Assembly: GCF_040649515.1 (NCBI RefSeq)
Contig: NZ_JBEZFP010000004.1
Location: 1-64,000, forward strand
Direction of reading: 5' to 3'
Source: Yinghuangia elevatio
GTDB lineage: Bacteria; Actinomycetota; Actinomycetes; Streptomycetales; Streptomycetaceae
Length of the DNA: 64,000 bases
The translations under genes were made by a program, and so were the position numbers. Below are positions 1 to 7,461 of this stretch, one piece after another. Every line of letters begins with the position of its first letter. The first letter of the stretch is position 1. The notes beneath the pieces were generated by a model, which was given only the letters and a program-made list of their open reading frames with translations, ran no database searches and was not told the origin of the DNA.

Positions 1-64
1 GGTGAACCCCTCCGGGGTCTTCTCCACCCGCACCACCGCGCCGCAGAACCCTGCCCGGAGCATG
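1..64 (-). pseudogene. DUF3097-like fragment, cut by the window edge
   Basis: On the minus strand the first 60 bases read MLRAGFCGAVVRVEKTPEGF. This resembles the conserved N-terminal block of actinobacterial DUF3097 proteins, where a GFCGAVV stretch precedes a TLEDR segment. The usual residues before this block are missing. Upstream of about base 60 the sequence is instead the antisense of a glycerate kinase gene. An ATG at 64-62 could act as a new start. The match is from memory and short, so the family call is tentative. The gene continues off the left edge. Confidence 0.4.
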
Positions 65-71
65 GCTACGC

Positions 72-971
72 TTGCCGAACGGCACCGGCGTGGTCGAACT
101 CGCCCTGGTCTGCGGGCTCCCCATGCTCGCCGCCCCGGACCCGCTCGGCGCCCACACCGCCGGACTCGGTGTGGTGATCGCGGACGCCCTCCGCACCGGG
201 GTCTCCGAACTCGCGGTCGCCGTCGGCGGCTCGGCCTCCACGGACGGCGGCACGGCCGCACTCGCCGCCCTGGGCGCCCGCTTCCTCGACACGGTCGGCC
301 GCGAACTCCCGTACGGCGGCGGCGCACTGCCGGCACTGGCCGCCTTCGACGCAACCGGCCTCACCCCACCCCCGCCCGGCGGTGTCCAGATCCTCACGGA
401 CGTCGGCAACCCTCTGCTCGGTCCGCAGGGCGCCGCGCGGGTCTTCGGCCCGCAGAAGGGCGCCGACTCCGACGACCTCGCCGTTCTCGAAGCCGGCCTG
501 GCCCGCCTGGCCGCGGCCCTCGGCGGAGACCCCACCGCACCAGGCACAGGAGCCGCCGGCGGCACCGCCTACGGATTCGCCGCCGCATGGAGTGCGACCA
601 TCACCTCCGGCGCCGCACGGATCGCCGAACTCATCTCCCTGGACGTCGCGTTGGCAGACGCAGATCTGGTCGTGACGGGCGAGGGCCGCTTCGACGCCAC
701 CTCACTCCAGGGCAAGGTCGCGGGAACCGTCCTCGGCTTCGCGGCGCGGCAGCGACACCGGACTCCGGTCGCCCTCGTCGCCGGCTCAGTCGCCGCGCCC
801 CTCCCGGTGGGCGTCGCCGCCGCCCTGTCCCTGACCGACCTCGCCGGCTCTCCCGCCGCGGCCACCGCCGACGCCGCACACTGGCTGCACCGAGCTGGCC
901 GGCTGCTCGCCGCACGCTTCACAGGCGTACAGGAGCCGCGGGACCCCGTCAAACGGCGAAGCTCTTCATGA
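72..971 (+). pseudogene. Glycerate kinase, 5'-truncated
   Basis: Glycerate kinase (GlxK/GckA family) phosphorylates D-glycerate. Visible family signatures are VVELALVCGLPML near the start, the glycine-rich GGSASTDGG loop, VFGPQKGA, the GAGAAGGTAYG segment and LVVTGEGRFDATSLQGK. The family is usually about 370-380 residues. Here only about 299 remain, and the first 75-80 residues, including the N-terminal APDSFKG block, are absent. Kinase-like sequence begins at about base 57, where it abuts an unrelated opposite-strand fragment, so no native start is available. The TTG at 72 is only the first possible start in frame. The C-terminus ends in an unusual basic tail. Probably a broken gene. Confidence 0.7.
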
Positions 972-1245
972 CCTGAACGAACGCAACCCGGTAGCACGTG
1001 ATCAGTCGGCCTTGCTGGAACCACTGTGCGGATGGCTGGTGTTGCGGATGGGAGCCGACGCCTTCACCATGCCGTTCGCGAGTCGTACGGAGATTCGCCC
1101 TGCTGCCGGTGGTCGAGAACATCGGACCGACGGTGGCGCTGAATGCGCGGATCACCGCGTCACCGCCGCTGGAGTCGGGTTGGGCCGACGATCTCACGCA
1201 GAACCAGCCCGGGTGGCGGTGGAGTTCCTGGGCCGGAGGCTGGCA
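972..1245. other. Spacer without recognisable gene
   Basis: Short open frames occur on both strands but none shows a family signature, a ribosome site or a credible start. It separates the truncated kinase from the convergent secreted protein gene. Confidence 0.4.
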
Positions 1246-2610
1246 TCAGTTTGTGGGGCGTCTGCGGAGTCCGTAGTAGGCGGTGGCGCCGATCAGGGCG
1301 ACTGCGAGGGTGATGCCGACAGGCAGCGCCAGTTGTTCGAGGATTGACTCCCCGCGTCGGGGCGAGGCTGTGTCGGATGCGCCGTCCGGGTGCCCAGTGG
1401 GGGCGGGCGGGCGTGGTTGCTGTGTGTCGCCGGCGGGGGCGCCCGGGGTGGTCGGGGTGCCGGGGTTGGGGTCCGGGGGCGTGCTCGGGGCGGGGGCGGG
1501 CGGGACTGTGGGCGGGACCACGGGGCCGAAGACGAAGACGGGGTCGTCGCCGGGTAGCGGGGTGCCGGATATGCCGACTGTGAGGTCGATCGGCACGGCG
1601 ATGCCCTTCATGGCGTCGTTCGGCTCGGCGATGTCGAGTTGCACGTAGTAGGTCCCGGGTGTGGCGTAGCCGTCGGTGTCGACCGGATCGGCCGAGTCCT
1701 GGGGTCTGGTGACGGTCCACGGCCCGCACATCCGCTCGAAGCGGCCCGTGCGGTCGGCGAGGAGGAGCGTCACGGTGGGATCGTCCTCGTCGCAGGCGGC
1801 TTCGGTTCGGGTGGCGTTGTAGATGTGCACCGTCCAGCCGGTTTCGGTGTTCTGGGGGAACCCGACCGGGATCTCCACGCCGGCCGTGACGGTGAGCTGC
1901 TGACCCGCTTTCAGGTCCACTCGCCAGAACGGCGATTCGCCGACCACGAGCGACTGGCGGTACGTCCCGGCCCCGATCGGGGTCGCGTCGTCGAACGAGA
2001 GTCCGCCTTGGACGGCGGCGCCGGTGACGGGCGCGGGTACCTGTTCGCCGTTGCGCCGCGTTGTCTCGTCGGCGATGCCGATCCGCAGTTCGACCGGCAC
2101 CGGGTCTTCCCAGGGCTCGTTCACCCGGTTGTCGACCATGACGCAGCCCACGTCGTCCGGCAACCGCAGGCCGGCCCCCGCGCCGGGTGCGGAGCGCGCC
2201 CCACCGGTGATCACCGTCGACCACCCCACCGAGTGCCCGGACGCGCGCAGCCACCCGAGCGGCTCCCCACTGCCCGGATCGCCCGCCAGCACGGTGAAGT
2301 TGGCGTTGCGGGTGTACTCGCGTCCGGCGATCGCCGTGACGCTCACCTGGAGCTGCTGGTCGGCGCGTTTGCGCACCTTGTAGAAGAGGTCGCGGTCGCC
2401 GACGAGGCTGTCCACGTACCGCCCGGGCTCCACCAACGGCGCGTCGGCGCAGCCGTTGACGGAGCCTTTCACCGGCGTTCCGGTCGCGTGGTACGGCCGG
2501 ACCTCGGCGGGAGCCGCCCGCGCGGATGTGCCCGCGAACGGCAGCGCCGCCAGTGCCAAGGCGGCGGCGACGCACGCGGTGTCCCGCCGCTGACGTGGTC
2601 CGGCTGTCAT
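1246..2610 (-). CDS. Secreted, C-terminally anchored protein of unknown function
   Basis: The 454-residue product starts at ATG 2610-2608 with GGAG six bases upstream. It has an N-terminal signal peptide ending near residue 32 (SARAAP), a mature region of about 330 residues, a Pro/Thr-rich stalk (about 370-420), one membrane helix (about 428-447) and a basic RRR end. This topology places the domain outside the cell, tethered to the membrane. The mature part contains two similar beta-rich segments: 'RYVDSLVGDRDLFYKV' and 'TYRQSLVVGESPFWRV' both precede a 'GQQL/DQQL' motif, which suggests an internal duplication. I do not recognise the family. It is monocistronic as far as can be seen. Confidence 0.8.
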   Translation of the reverse strand: MTAGPRQRRDTACVAAALALAALPFAGTSARAAPAEVRPYHATGTPVKGSVNGCADAPLVEPGRYVDSLVGDRDLFYKVRKRADQQLQVSVTAIAGREYTRNANFTVLAGDPGSGEPLGWLRASGHSVGWSTVITGGARSAPGAGAGLRLPDDVGCVMVDNRVNEPWEDPVPVELRIGIADETTRRNGEQVPAPVTGAAVQGGLSFDDATPIGAGTYRQSLVVGESPFWRVDLKAGQQLTVTAGVEIPVGFPQNTETGWTVHIYNATRTEAACDEDDPTVTLLLADRTGRFERMCGPWTVTRPQDSADPVDTDGYATPGTYYVQLDIAEPNDAMKGIAVPIDLTVGISGTPLPGDDPVFVFGPVVPPTVPPAPAPSTPPDPNPGTPTTPGAPAGDTQQPRPPAPTGHPDGASDTASPRRGESILEQLALPVGITLAVALIGATAYYGLRRRPTN

Positions 2611-3205
2611 CGTCGGCTCCTGATCGAGTCCTGGTCGGGTCCGGTGTCCTGATCGAACCCTTGACAGGCTGGAGCACTAACGCCCGTAACGCCAGGGCAC
2701 GCGGCGCGCGCCGCCGATGACGAGGGGTGGGCGACGCGTCAGGTTGACGTCCGAGGGGCGGACGCGCAACCGGTGAAGGCTGCGTCCCTGGATGAGGTTT
2801 TGCGGCTGCGTGACCACGCCAACCTGGCGGCGATGGGCCGCTATGAGCGGCAGTTTGGTGTGCTCTAAGAAGGCAACCTGGACGGCCGGCAGGACGAACC
2901 CCCGGGCCGCCGGAATCCCATCCGAGGCGTTCGAGCGCTTGTGGCCCGGGACCCAGGTGCAGTTCGTCCTACAACACGACCGGCGCCGCCAGGGATGCCG
3001 ACCTCCCCCAGGGGCGCCGGCGCCGCCGTGCCGTGCCCTGTTGCGTACTCCGGTGCCGCGGACGGGTGTTAGCCTCGCACGGTGGCTCGGGAGGAACGCT
3101 CATCGGTTCCGGTGTACACCGATGCCCGGGCCCGGTGGTTCGCCCGCCGGGCGGACGAGCGGGTCCGCGAGTCGCGGAGGGGCGCCGCCGGGGCCGTGCG
3201 GTGCG
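2611..3205. other. Gene-poor 595-bp spacer with a possible gene remnant
   Basis: No intact gene is recognised. On the plus strand the frame from 2665 to the TAA at 2866-2868 is open and ends LRLRDHANLAAMGRYERQFG before a stop. That looks like a protein C-terminus, but it lacks an upstream start or a recognisable family, so it may be a remnant. The right end lies just past the stop codon of the last solute-binding protein gene. Confidence 0.3.
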
Positions 3206-4864
3206 TCAGCTCTTGAAGCCGATGCGGTCCATGAAGACGACGCCGGTGTTGTACTGCTGGACGCCGGTGACCTTCTTCGAGTAGATCGGGCCGATCAGCG
3301 AGTCGGCGTACACCCAGACCGGCAGGTCCTTGAGGATCTGCTTCTGGAGCTCGTTGTACGCGGCCTTGCGCTCGTCCGGGTTGGTGCTCGCGCGGCCCTT
3401 CTGCAGCGCCGCGTCCGCCTCCGGGTTCTTCCAGCCGATGAAGTTCAGCGGGCTGGCCGAGTGGAAGCTGTTGAACAGCTGCGGCTCCGGGTCCACGATC
3501 CACTGCTGGAAGAGCATCGCCGTGTAGTCACGGGCGATCGCGTACTTCTGGATGTACGCGCCGATCTCGACGGAGTCGATCTCCATCTTGACGTTCTGCA
3601 TCTGCGCGAGGCGGCTCTGCATGTACTCCGCGACGGCCTGCGACGAGGGGTTCTTCGGGATGAGGAACTTGAACTCGAGCTTCTTGCCCTCGGCCGCGAG
3701 CTCGTTGATCAGACGCTGCGCCTCGTCCTTGTTCTGCGCTTCCTGGACCTGCGTCGGGTCGAAGAACGGCGACGACGGGTTGAAGTAGCTCTTGGCCGGG
3801 ACGTACCCGTTCTGGAGCGTCTTCGGGATGTCGGCCGGGTCGAACGCCAGCGCCAGGGCCCGGCGGGCGCGCGGGTCGTCGAACGGCGCCTTCGTCATGT
3901 TGAACTGGATCATCTGGCCGCCCAGGTCGGCCATCTTCTGGACCTGCAGCTCCTTCTCGGCGTCGGCCAGGCGGGCGCCGTCCGAGCTGTGGAAGATGTC
4001 GGCGCCGCCGGACTTGATGGTGGCGTACTGCTGCTTGATGTCCGGGACGTTCTTGATCGTCAGCTCGTCGAGCTTGGGCAGGCCCTTGTCCTTCTGCCAG
4101 TAGTTCGGGTTCTTCACGAACTGCTGCTCGGAGCCGCGGACCCAGTTCTTGAGCATGAACGGTCCGGCGCCGACCGGCTCGGCGCCCGCGGCGTCGATGC
4201 CCTTGTTGATGGCCGAGGGAGCCTCGATGTACGTCAGCTCGGTGGCCACCGTGCGGTCGAAGTTGGGGTTCGGCCCCATGAGGTTGGTGATCTTGACGGT
4301 GGTCTCGTCGACCACCTCGGTCTTGATCATCGCGGCGGCGGCGCGGTGCTGCGACTGCGTCTCCTGCTTGGCGTGCGTCTCGTAGTTGAGCTTCACGGCC
4401 TCGGCGTTGAGCGGGGTGCCGTCGCTGAACTTGACACCCGCGCGGAGCTTCAGCGTCCACGTCGCGCCGCCGTCGGCGCTCGCGAGGGACTCGCCCATGT
4501 GCGGCTCGACCTTGCCGGTCTTGGTGTCGATGTAGAACAGCGGGTCGTACAGGGCCGCGAGCCGGGGCTCGTCGGCGACCGCGACATACGCGGTGCGGAA
4601 CACGTCCAGGGTCTTGGAGTCCTGGACCGCCAGCATGGTCATCTTGCCGCCGGCCTTGGCCTCGCCGCCGGGGCTGCTGGAGGCGCCGCCGGACTTGCTG
4701 TCCTTGTCGTCGCTGCCACAGGCGGAGACGGTCAGGGCGAGGGCCGCGAGGCCCGCCACGACTGTGCCGTGCTTGCGTATGCGGCTGAGACCCGAGCCGC
4801 CGGGTATTGCGGGTACCACCGAGCTGTTCGTGGTGCGTCGTGCTGCCGTGCGTCGTGCTGACAC
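3206..4864 (-). CDS. Family-5 peptide-binding lipoprotein, array copy 1
   Basis: Extracytoplasmic receptor of a Dpp/Opp-type ABC importer (SBP_bac_5 family), 552 residues, lipid-anchored outside the membrane. The GTG at 4864-4862 is chosen because GGAGGTGG lies about 8 bases upstream. A signal segment leads to the lipobox V-S-A-C with the lipidated Cys at about residue 49. Family hallmarks include the WTLKLRAGVKFSDGTPL block, the PVGAGPFMLKNW motif and the NPNYWQKDKGLPKLD stretch. It ends in FMDRIGFKS, a C-terminus shared by all five copies. It is closest to copy 2 (5229-6863): both carry MLAVQDS and VADEPRLAALYDPL. The substrate is unknown, probably peptides. It is last in the array. Confidence 0.93.
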   Translation of the reverse strand: MSARRTAARRTTNSSVVPAIPGGSGLSRIRKHGTVVAGLAALALTVSACGSDDKDSKSGGASSSPGGEAKAGGKMTMLAVQDSKTLDVFRTAYVAVADEPRLAALYDPLFYIDTKTGKVEPHMGESLASADGGATWTLKLRAGVKFSDGTPLNAEAVKLNYETHAKQETQSQHRAAAAMIKTEVVDETTVKITNLMGPNPNFDRTVATELTYIEAPSAINKGIDAAGAEPVGAGPFMLKNWVRGSEQQFVKNPNYWQKDKGLPKLDELTIKNVPDIKQQYATIKSGGADIFHSSDGARLADAEKELQVQKMADLGGQMIQFNMTKAPFDDPRARRALALAFDPADIPKTLQNGYVPAKSYFNPSSPFFDPTQVQEAQNKDEAQRLINELAAEGKKLEFKFLIPKNPSSQAVAEYMQSRLAQMQNVKMEIDSVEIGAYIQKYAIARDYTAMLFQQWIVDPEPQLFNSFHSASPLNFIGWKNPEADAALQKGRASTNPDERKAAYNELQKQILKDLPVWVYADSLIGPIYSKKVTGVQQYNTGVVFMDRIGFKS

Positions 4865-5228
4865 CGTCTTGCCACCTCCGCCGAGAACATGACGACCGGA
4901 CAAGGGCCGGTCGGATGGTGCTGTCGTGCTATTTGGAGCCTTGGCCGTGCTTCGGGGAGTTGGCGACAAGGCCACCCCCACCGGTGTGTGCGTAAGATCA
5001 CGGATCTTGTCGCGCTGGGGGCCACCGTAGGAGTAGTTGGGCCAAAGTGCACGTCTCCGAAGCCGATCTGTTACACAGTCAAGTTTCTTTGTCGTCCCCT
5101 GGACATGTGACGGCGCCCCTCCGTCTCGGAGGGGCGCCGGGTGATCACCCTGAGGTTATCGCTGTCGACGGGTCGTCAGGAACCGTCCTGGCGCGGTGCC
5201 GTGGCGGTGCCGGGCACCTTCGGAACGG
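4865..5228 (-). promoter_or_regulatory. Leader/promoter region of peptide-binding gene copy 1
   Basis: This 364-bp spacer holds a terminator hairpin for the upstream gene (5112-5138) and an AT-richer segment. That segment contains, on the minus strand, TTGACTGTGTAACAGATC (ATCTGTTACA on plus at 5066-5075). The same core recurs before copy 2 (7178-7187). A second shared block, GCCACCGTAGG on plus, lies near 5022 here and near 7132 there. A promoter is inferred, but no clean -10/-35 pair is seen. Confidence 0.45.
5112..5138 (-). terminator. Hairpin terminator after array copy 2
   Basis: A perfect 12-bp stem (5112-5123 with 5127-5138) has a 3-nt loop, about 90 bases past the stop codon of the 5229-6863 gene. 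There is no T-tract, which is common for actinomycete terminators. Confidence 0.65.
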
Positions 5229-6863
5229 CTATTTCAGGCCGATCCGGTCCATGAAGAAGACCCCGGAGTTGTAGTGCTCGATCCCGGTGACCTTGTCGTT
5301 GAAGATCGCGCCGTTGGACGACTCCGCGTACACCCAGAACGGCAGCTCGGCGACGATCGCCTTCTGCAGGTCCGAGTACGCCTGCTTCCGCACCGCCGGG
5401 TCGGTGCTGCCCCGGCCCTTGGCGAGCGCCTCGTCGGCGGCCGGGCTGTTCCAGCCGATGACGTTGAACGGGCTCTTCGAGTACCAGGCGCTGAACGCGG
5501 TCGGCTCGGGGTCGACCACCCACTGCTGGAAGAGCATCGCGTCGAAGTCGCGGGAGATCGCGTACTTCTGGATGTACGCGCCGATCTCGACGGAGTCGAT
5601 GCTCATGTCGACGTTCTGGAACGTCCGCAGCTGGCCCTGCATCCACTCGGCGACGCGCACCGACGACGGGTTCTGCGGGACCAGGTAGCGGAAGTTCAGC
5701 TTCTTGCCCTCCGCGGCGAGCTCGTTGAACAGCCTCTGCGCCTCGGCCTTGTTCTGCGCGGCCTGCGTGACCGCCGGGTCGGCGTACGGCCCGGACTGGT
5801 TGAAGAAGCCCTTCGCCGGGACGTAGCCGTTGTTGAGCGTCTTCGGGATGTCCGCCGGGTCCAGCGCGAGCGTGACGGCCCGCCGGGCGCGCGGGTCGGT
5901 GAACGGGCCCTTGCGCAGGTTGAACTGGACCATCTGGCCGCCGTCGGTCTTCAGCTCCGAGGCGTTCAGCTCCTTGGCCGCGTCACCGAGCAGCTTCTGG
6001 TCGGAGCTGACGAACAGGTCCGCCTGGCCGGACTTGACGCTCGTGTACTGCTGCTGGATGTCCGGGACGTTCTTGACGGTGAACCCGTCGAGCTTGGGCA
6101 GGCCCTTGTCCTTCTGCCAGTAGTTCGGGTTGCGCTCGAAGACCTGCTCGTTGCCGCGCGACCAGCTCTTGAGGACGAACGGGCCGGCGCCGATCGGCTG
6201 TGCGCCGTAGGCCTCCGGGCCCTTGCTGATCGCCGACGGTGCCTCGATGTACGGCAGTTCGACCGCGATGAGGCGGTCCAGGTTCGGGTTGGGCGCGCCG
6301 ACGGGGGTCAGCTTGACGGTGAGCGGGTCGACGACCTCGGCCTTGAACGTGGACGCCGCGCCGATGTGCACGGAGCGCGTGGCCATGTCCGCCTGCTTGT
6401 CGTAGTTCACCTTGATCGCGTCCGCGTCGAACGGCGTCCCGTCGCTGAACGTCACGCCCGGGCGCAGCTTCAGCGTCCAGGTCGCGCCGTTGTCCGCGCT
6501 GGACAGAGACTCCGCCAGGTGCGCGTTGACCTTCTGGTCCTTGGGGTTGATGTAGACCAGCGGGTCGTAGAGGGCGGCGAGCCGCGGCTCGTCGGCGACC
6601 GCGACGTTCGACGTGCGGAAGACGTCGAGGGCGGCGGAGTCCTGCACCGCCAGCATCGTGATCCTGCCGCCGCTCTTGGCGGCCGCGGTGGCGGGCGCAT
6701 TGCTCGGGCCGGGGGACTTCTCGTCGTCGTCGCCCCCGCAGGCGCTGGCCACGAGGCCCAGGGCGATCATGCCGGCGATCGCCGCGCCGCGGCGCGCAGG
6801 GCCCCCGCGGCCGAGCGTCGCGAACCGGCCGAGCCCGGGTCGTACCGTACGTCGTGCTGACAC
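5229..6863 (-). CDS. Family-5 peptide-binding lipoprotein, array copy 2
   Basis: 544-residue solute-binding lipoprotein of a peptide ABC importer. The GTG at 6863-6861 has AGGAGGAGG about 7 bases upstream. The signal peptide runs to the lipobox A-S-A-C with Cys at about residue 42. It shares with copy 1 the MLAVQDS segment, VADEPRLAALYDPLVYI, WTLKLRPGV, PIGAGPFVLKSW and NPNYWQKDKGLPKLDGF. It ends FFMDRIGLK. The start region (SARRT) and ribosome-site spacing match copy 1, so the two are the most recent duplicates. It is followed by a strong hairpin and preceded by a 598-bp repeat-bearing spacer, which suggests its own promoter. Confidence 0.93.
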   Translation of the reverse strand: MSARRTVRPGLGRFATLGRGGPARRGAAIAGMIALGLVASACGGDDDEKSPGPSNAPATAAAKSGGRITMLAVQDSAALDVFRTSNVAVADEPRLAALYDPLVYINPKDQKVNAHLAESLSSADNGATWTLKLRPGVTFSDGTPFDADAIKVNYDKQADMATRSVHIGAASTFKAEVVDPLTVKLTPVGAPNPNLDRLIAVELPYIEAPSAISKGPEAYGAQPIGAGPFVLKSWSRGNEQVFERNPNYWQKDKGLPKLDGFTVKNVPDIQQQYTSVKSGQADLFVSSDQKLLGDAAKELNASELKTDGGQMVQFNLRKGPFTDPRARRAVTLALDPADIPKTLNNGYVPAKGFFNQSGPYADPAVTQAAQNKAEAQRLFNELAAEGKKLNFRYLVPQNPSSVRVAEWMQGQLRTFQNVDMSIDSVEIGAYIQKYAISRDFDAMLFQQWVVDPEPTAFSAWYSKSPFNVIGWNSPAADEALAKGRGSTDPAVRKQAYSDLQKAIVAELPFWVYAESSNGAIFNDKVTGIEHYNSGVFFMDRIGLK

Positions 6864-7010
6864 CGTCTTGCCTCCTCCTGGCGAGTACGTGGCGGCCGGA
6901 CCGGGCCGGCCTGATCGTGCTGCCGTGCGGTTCCCGGACGCCGGGGCGGGCCGGGAGAGTGGAGCCTGTGCAAGGTCGTGCGAGGTGTGCAGAGCGTTCT
7001 GTGCCGGTTA

Positions 7011-7080
7011 CGTGCGTTGCTTCGTGCGTTGCTTCGTGCGGTGCTTCGTGTGGTGCTTCGTGTGGTGCTTCGTGCGGTGG
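7011..7080. repeat. 12-bp tandem repeat, nearly six units
   Basis: Units CGTGCGTTGCTT (twice), CGTGCGGTGCTT, CGTGTGGTGCTT (twice) and a partial sixth unit run head to tail without gaps. The repeat lies in the leader of copy 2, about 150 bases before its start codon. The 12-bp period is a multiple of three, but I see no sign that it is translated. Confidence 0.85.
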
Positions 7081-7371
7081 TGCACGCACCGGCACGGGAC
7101 CGTGATCCCGCGCCGGTGCGTGGTGGTGTCCGGCCACCGTAGGCGGATGCCGCGGGGAAGACACCTTGTCGACGCGAATCTGTTACATCGTCAGATTCGG
7201 ATGTGCCATTGATCAACGGCACGCGGAGTAGCGCCCGGACCGGGTGGCGGTCGTGTCAACGAACGATGACAGCGCCGCCGTTCCGGGCGCCCGGTTTCAG
7301 CCGCTCACCCCGACCCGGTCCATGGGCATCCCGCCGTCCTGACGCCGACGATGCCGGAGACCATCGGAGGT

Positions 7372-7410
7372 CGGCCCCGCCCACGCGGTGTGCGCGTGGG
7401 TACGGGGCCG
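7372..7410 (-). terminator. Hairpin terminator after array copy 3
   Basis: Two stacked stems, CGGCCCCG/CGGGGCCG and CCCACGCG/CGCGTGGG, close over a 5-nt loop with a 2-nt bulge. The hairpin lies about 50 bases past the stop of the 7462-9099 gene. Confidence 0.65.
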
Positions 7411-7461
7411 CTGGTACAACGGGCGCGCTCTCGGGGCGCGCGAACCGGGTCTACGCCACGG

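Larger units (their letters stand above)
6864..7461 (-). promoter_or_regulatory. Leader/promoter region of peptide-binding gene copy 2
   Basis: The 598-bp spacer has three parts. Next to the gene is a low-complexity GTGC/TTCG-rich stretch with a 12-bp tandem repeat. In the middle, near 7132 and 7178-7187, are the GCCACCGTAGG and ATCTGTTACA blocks shared with copy 1. At the far end is the terminator of copy 3. A promoter is inferred about 300 bp before the start codon. Confidence 0.4.

Noticed and set aside
2..976. Long plus-strand frame starting at base 2, rich in Arg and Pro
   Set aside because: It is an out-of-frame shadow of the glycerate kinase gene and shows no protein family.
2792..4861. 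Very long plus-strand open frames opposite the binding-protein and ATPase genes
   Set aside because: They are antisense shadows caused by high-GC codon bias; products are Arg/Leu/Val-rich without motifs.
7011..7080. Tandem repeat considered as a CRISPR array
   Set aside because: Units are 12 bp with no spacers, and there are no cas genes nearby.
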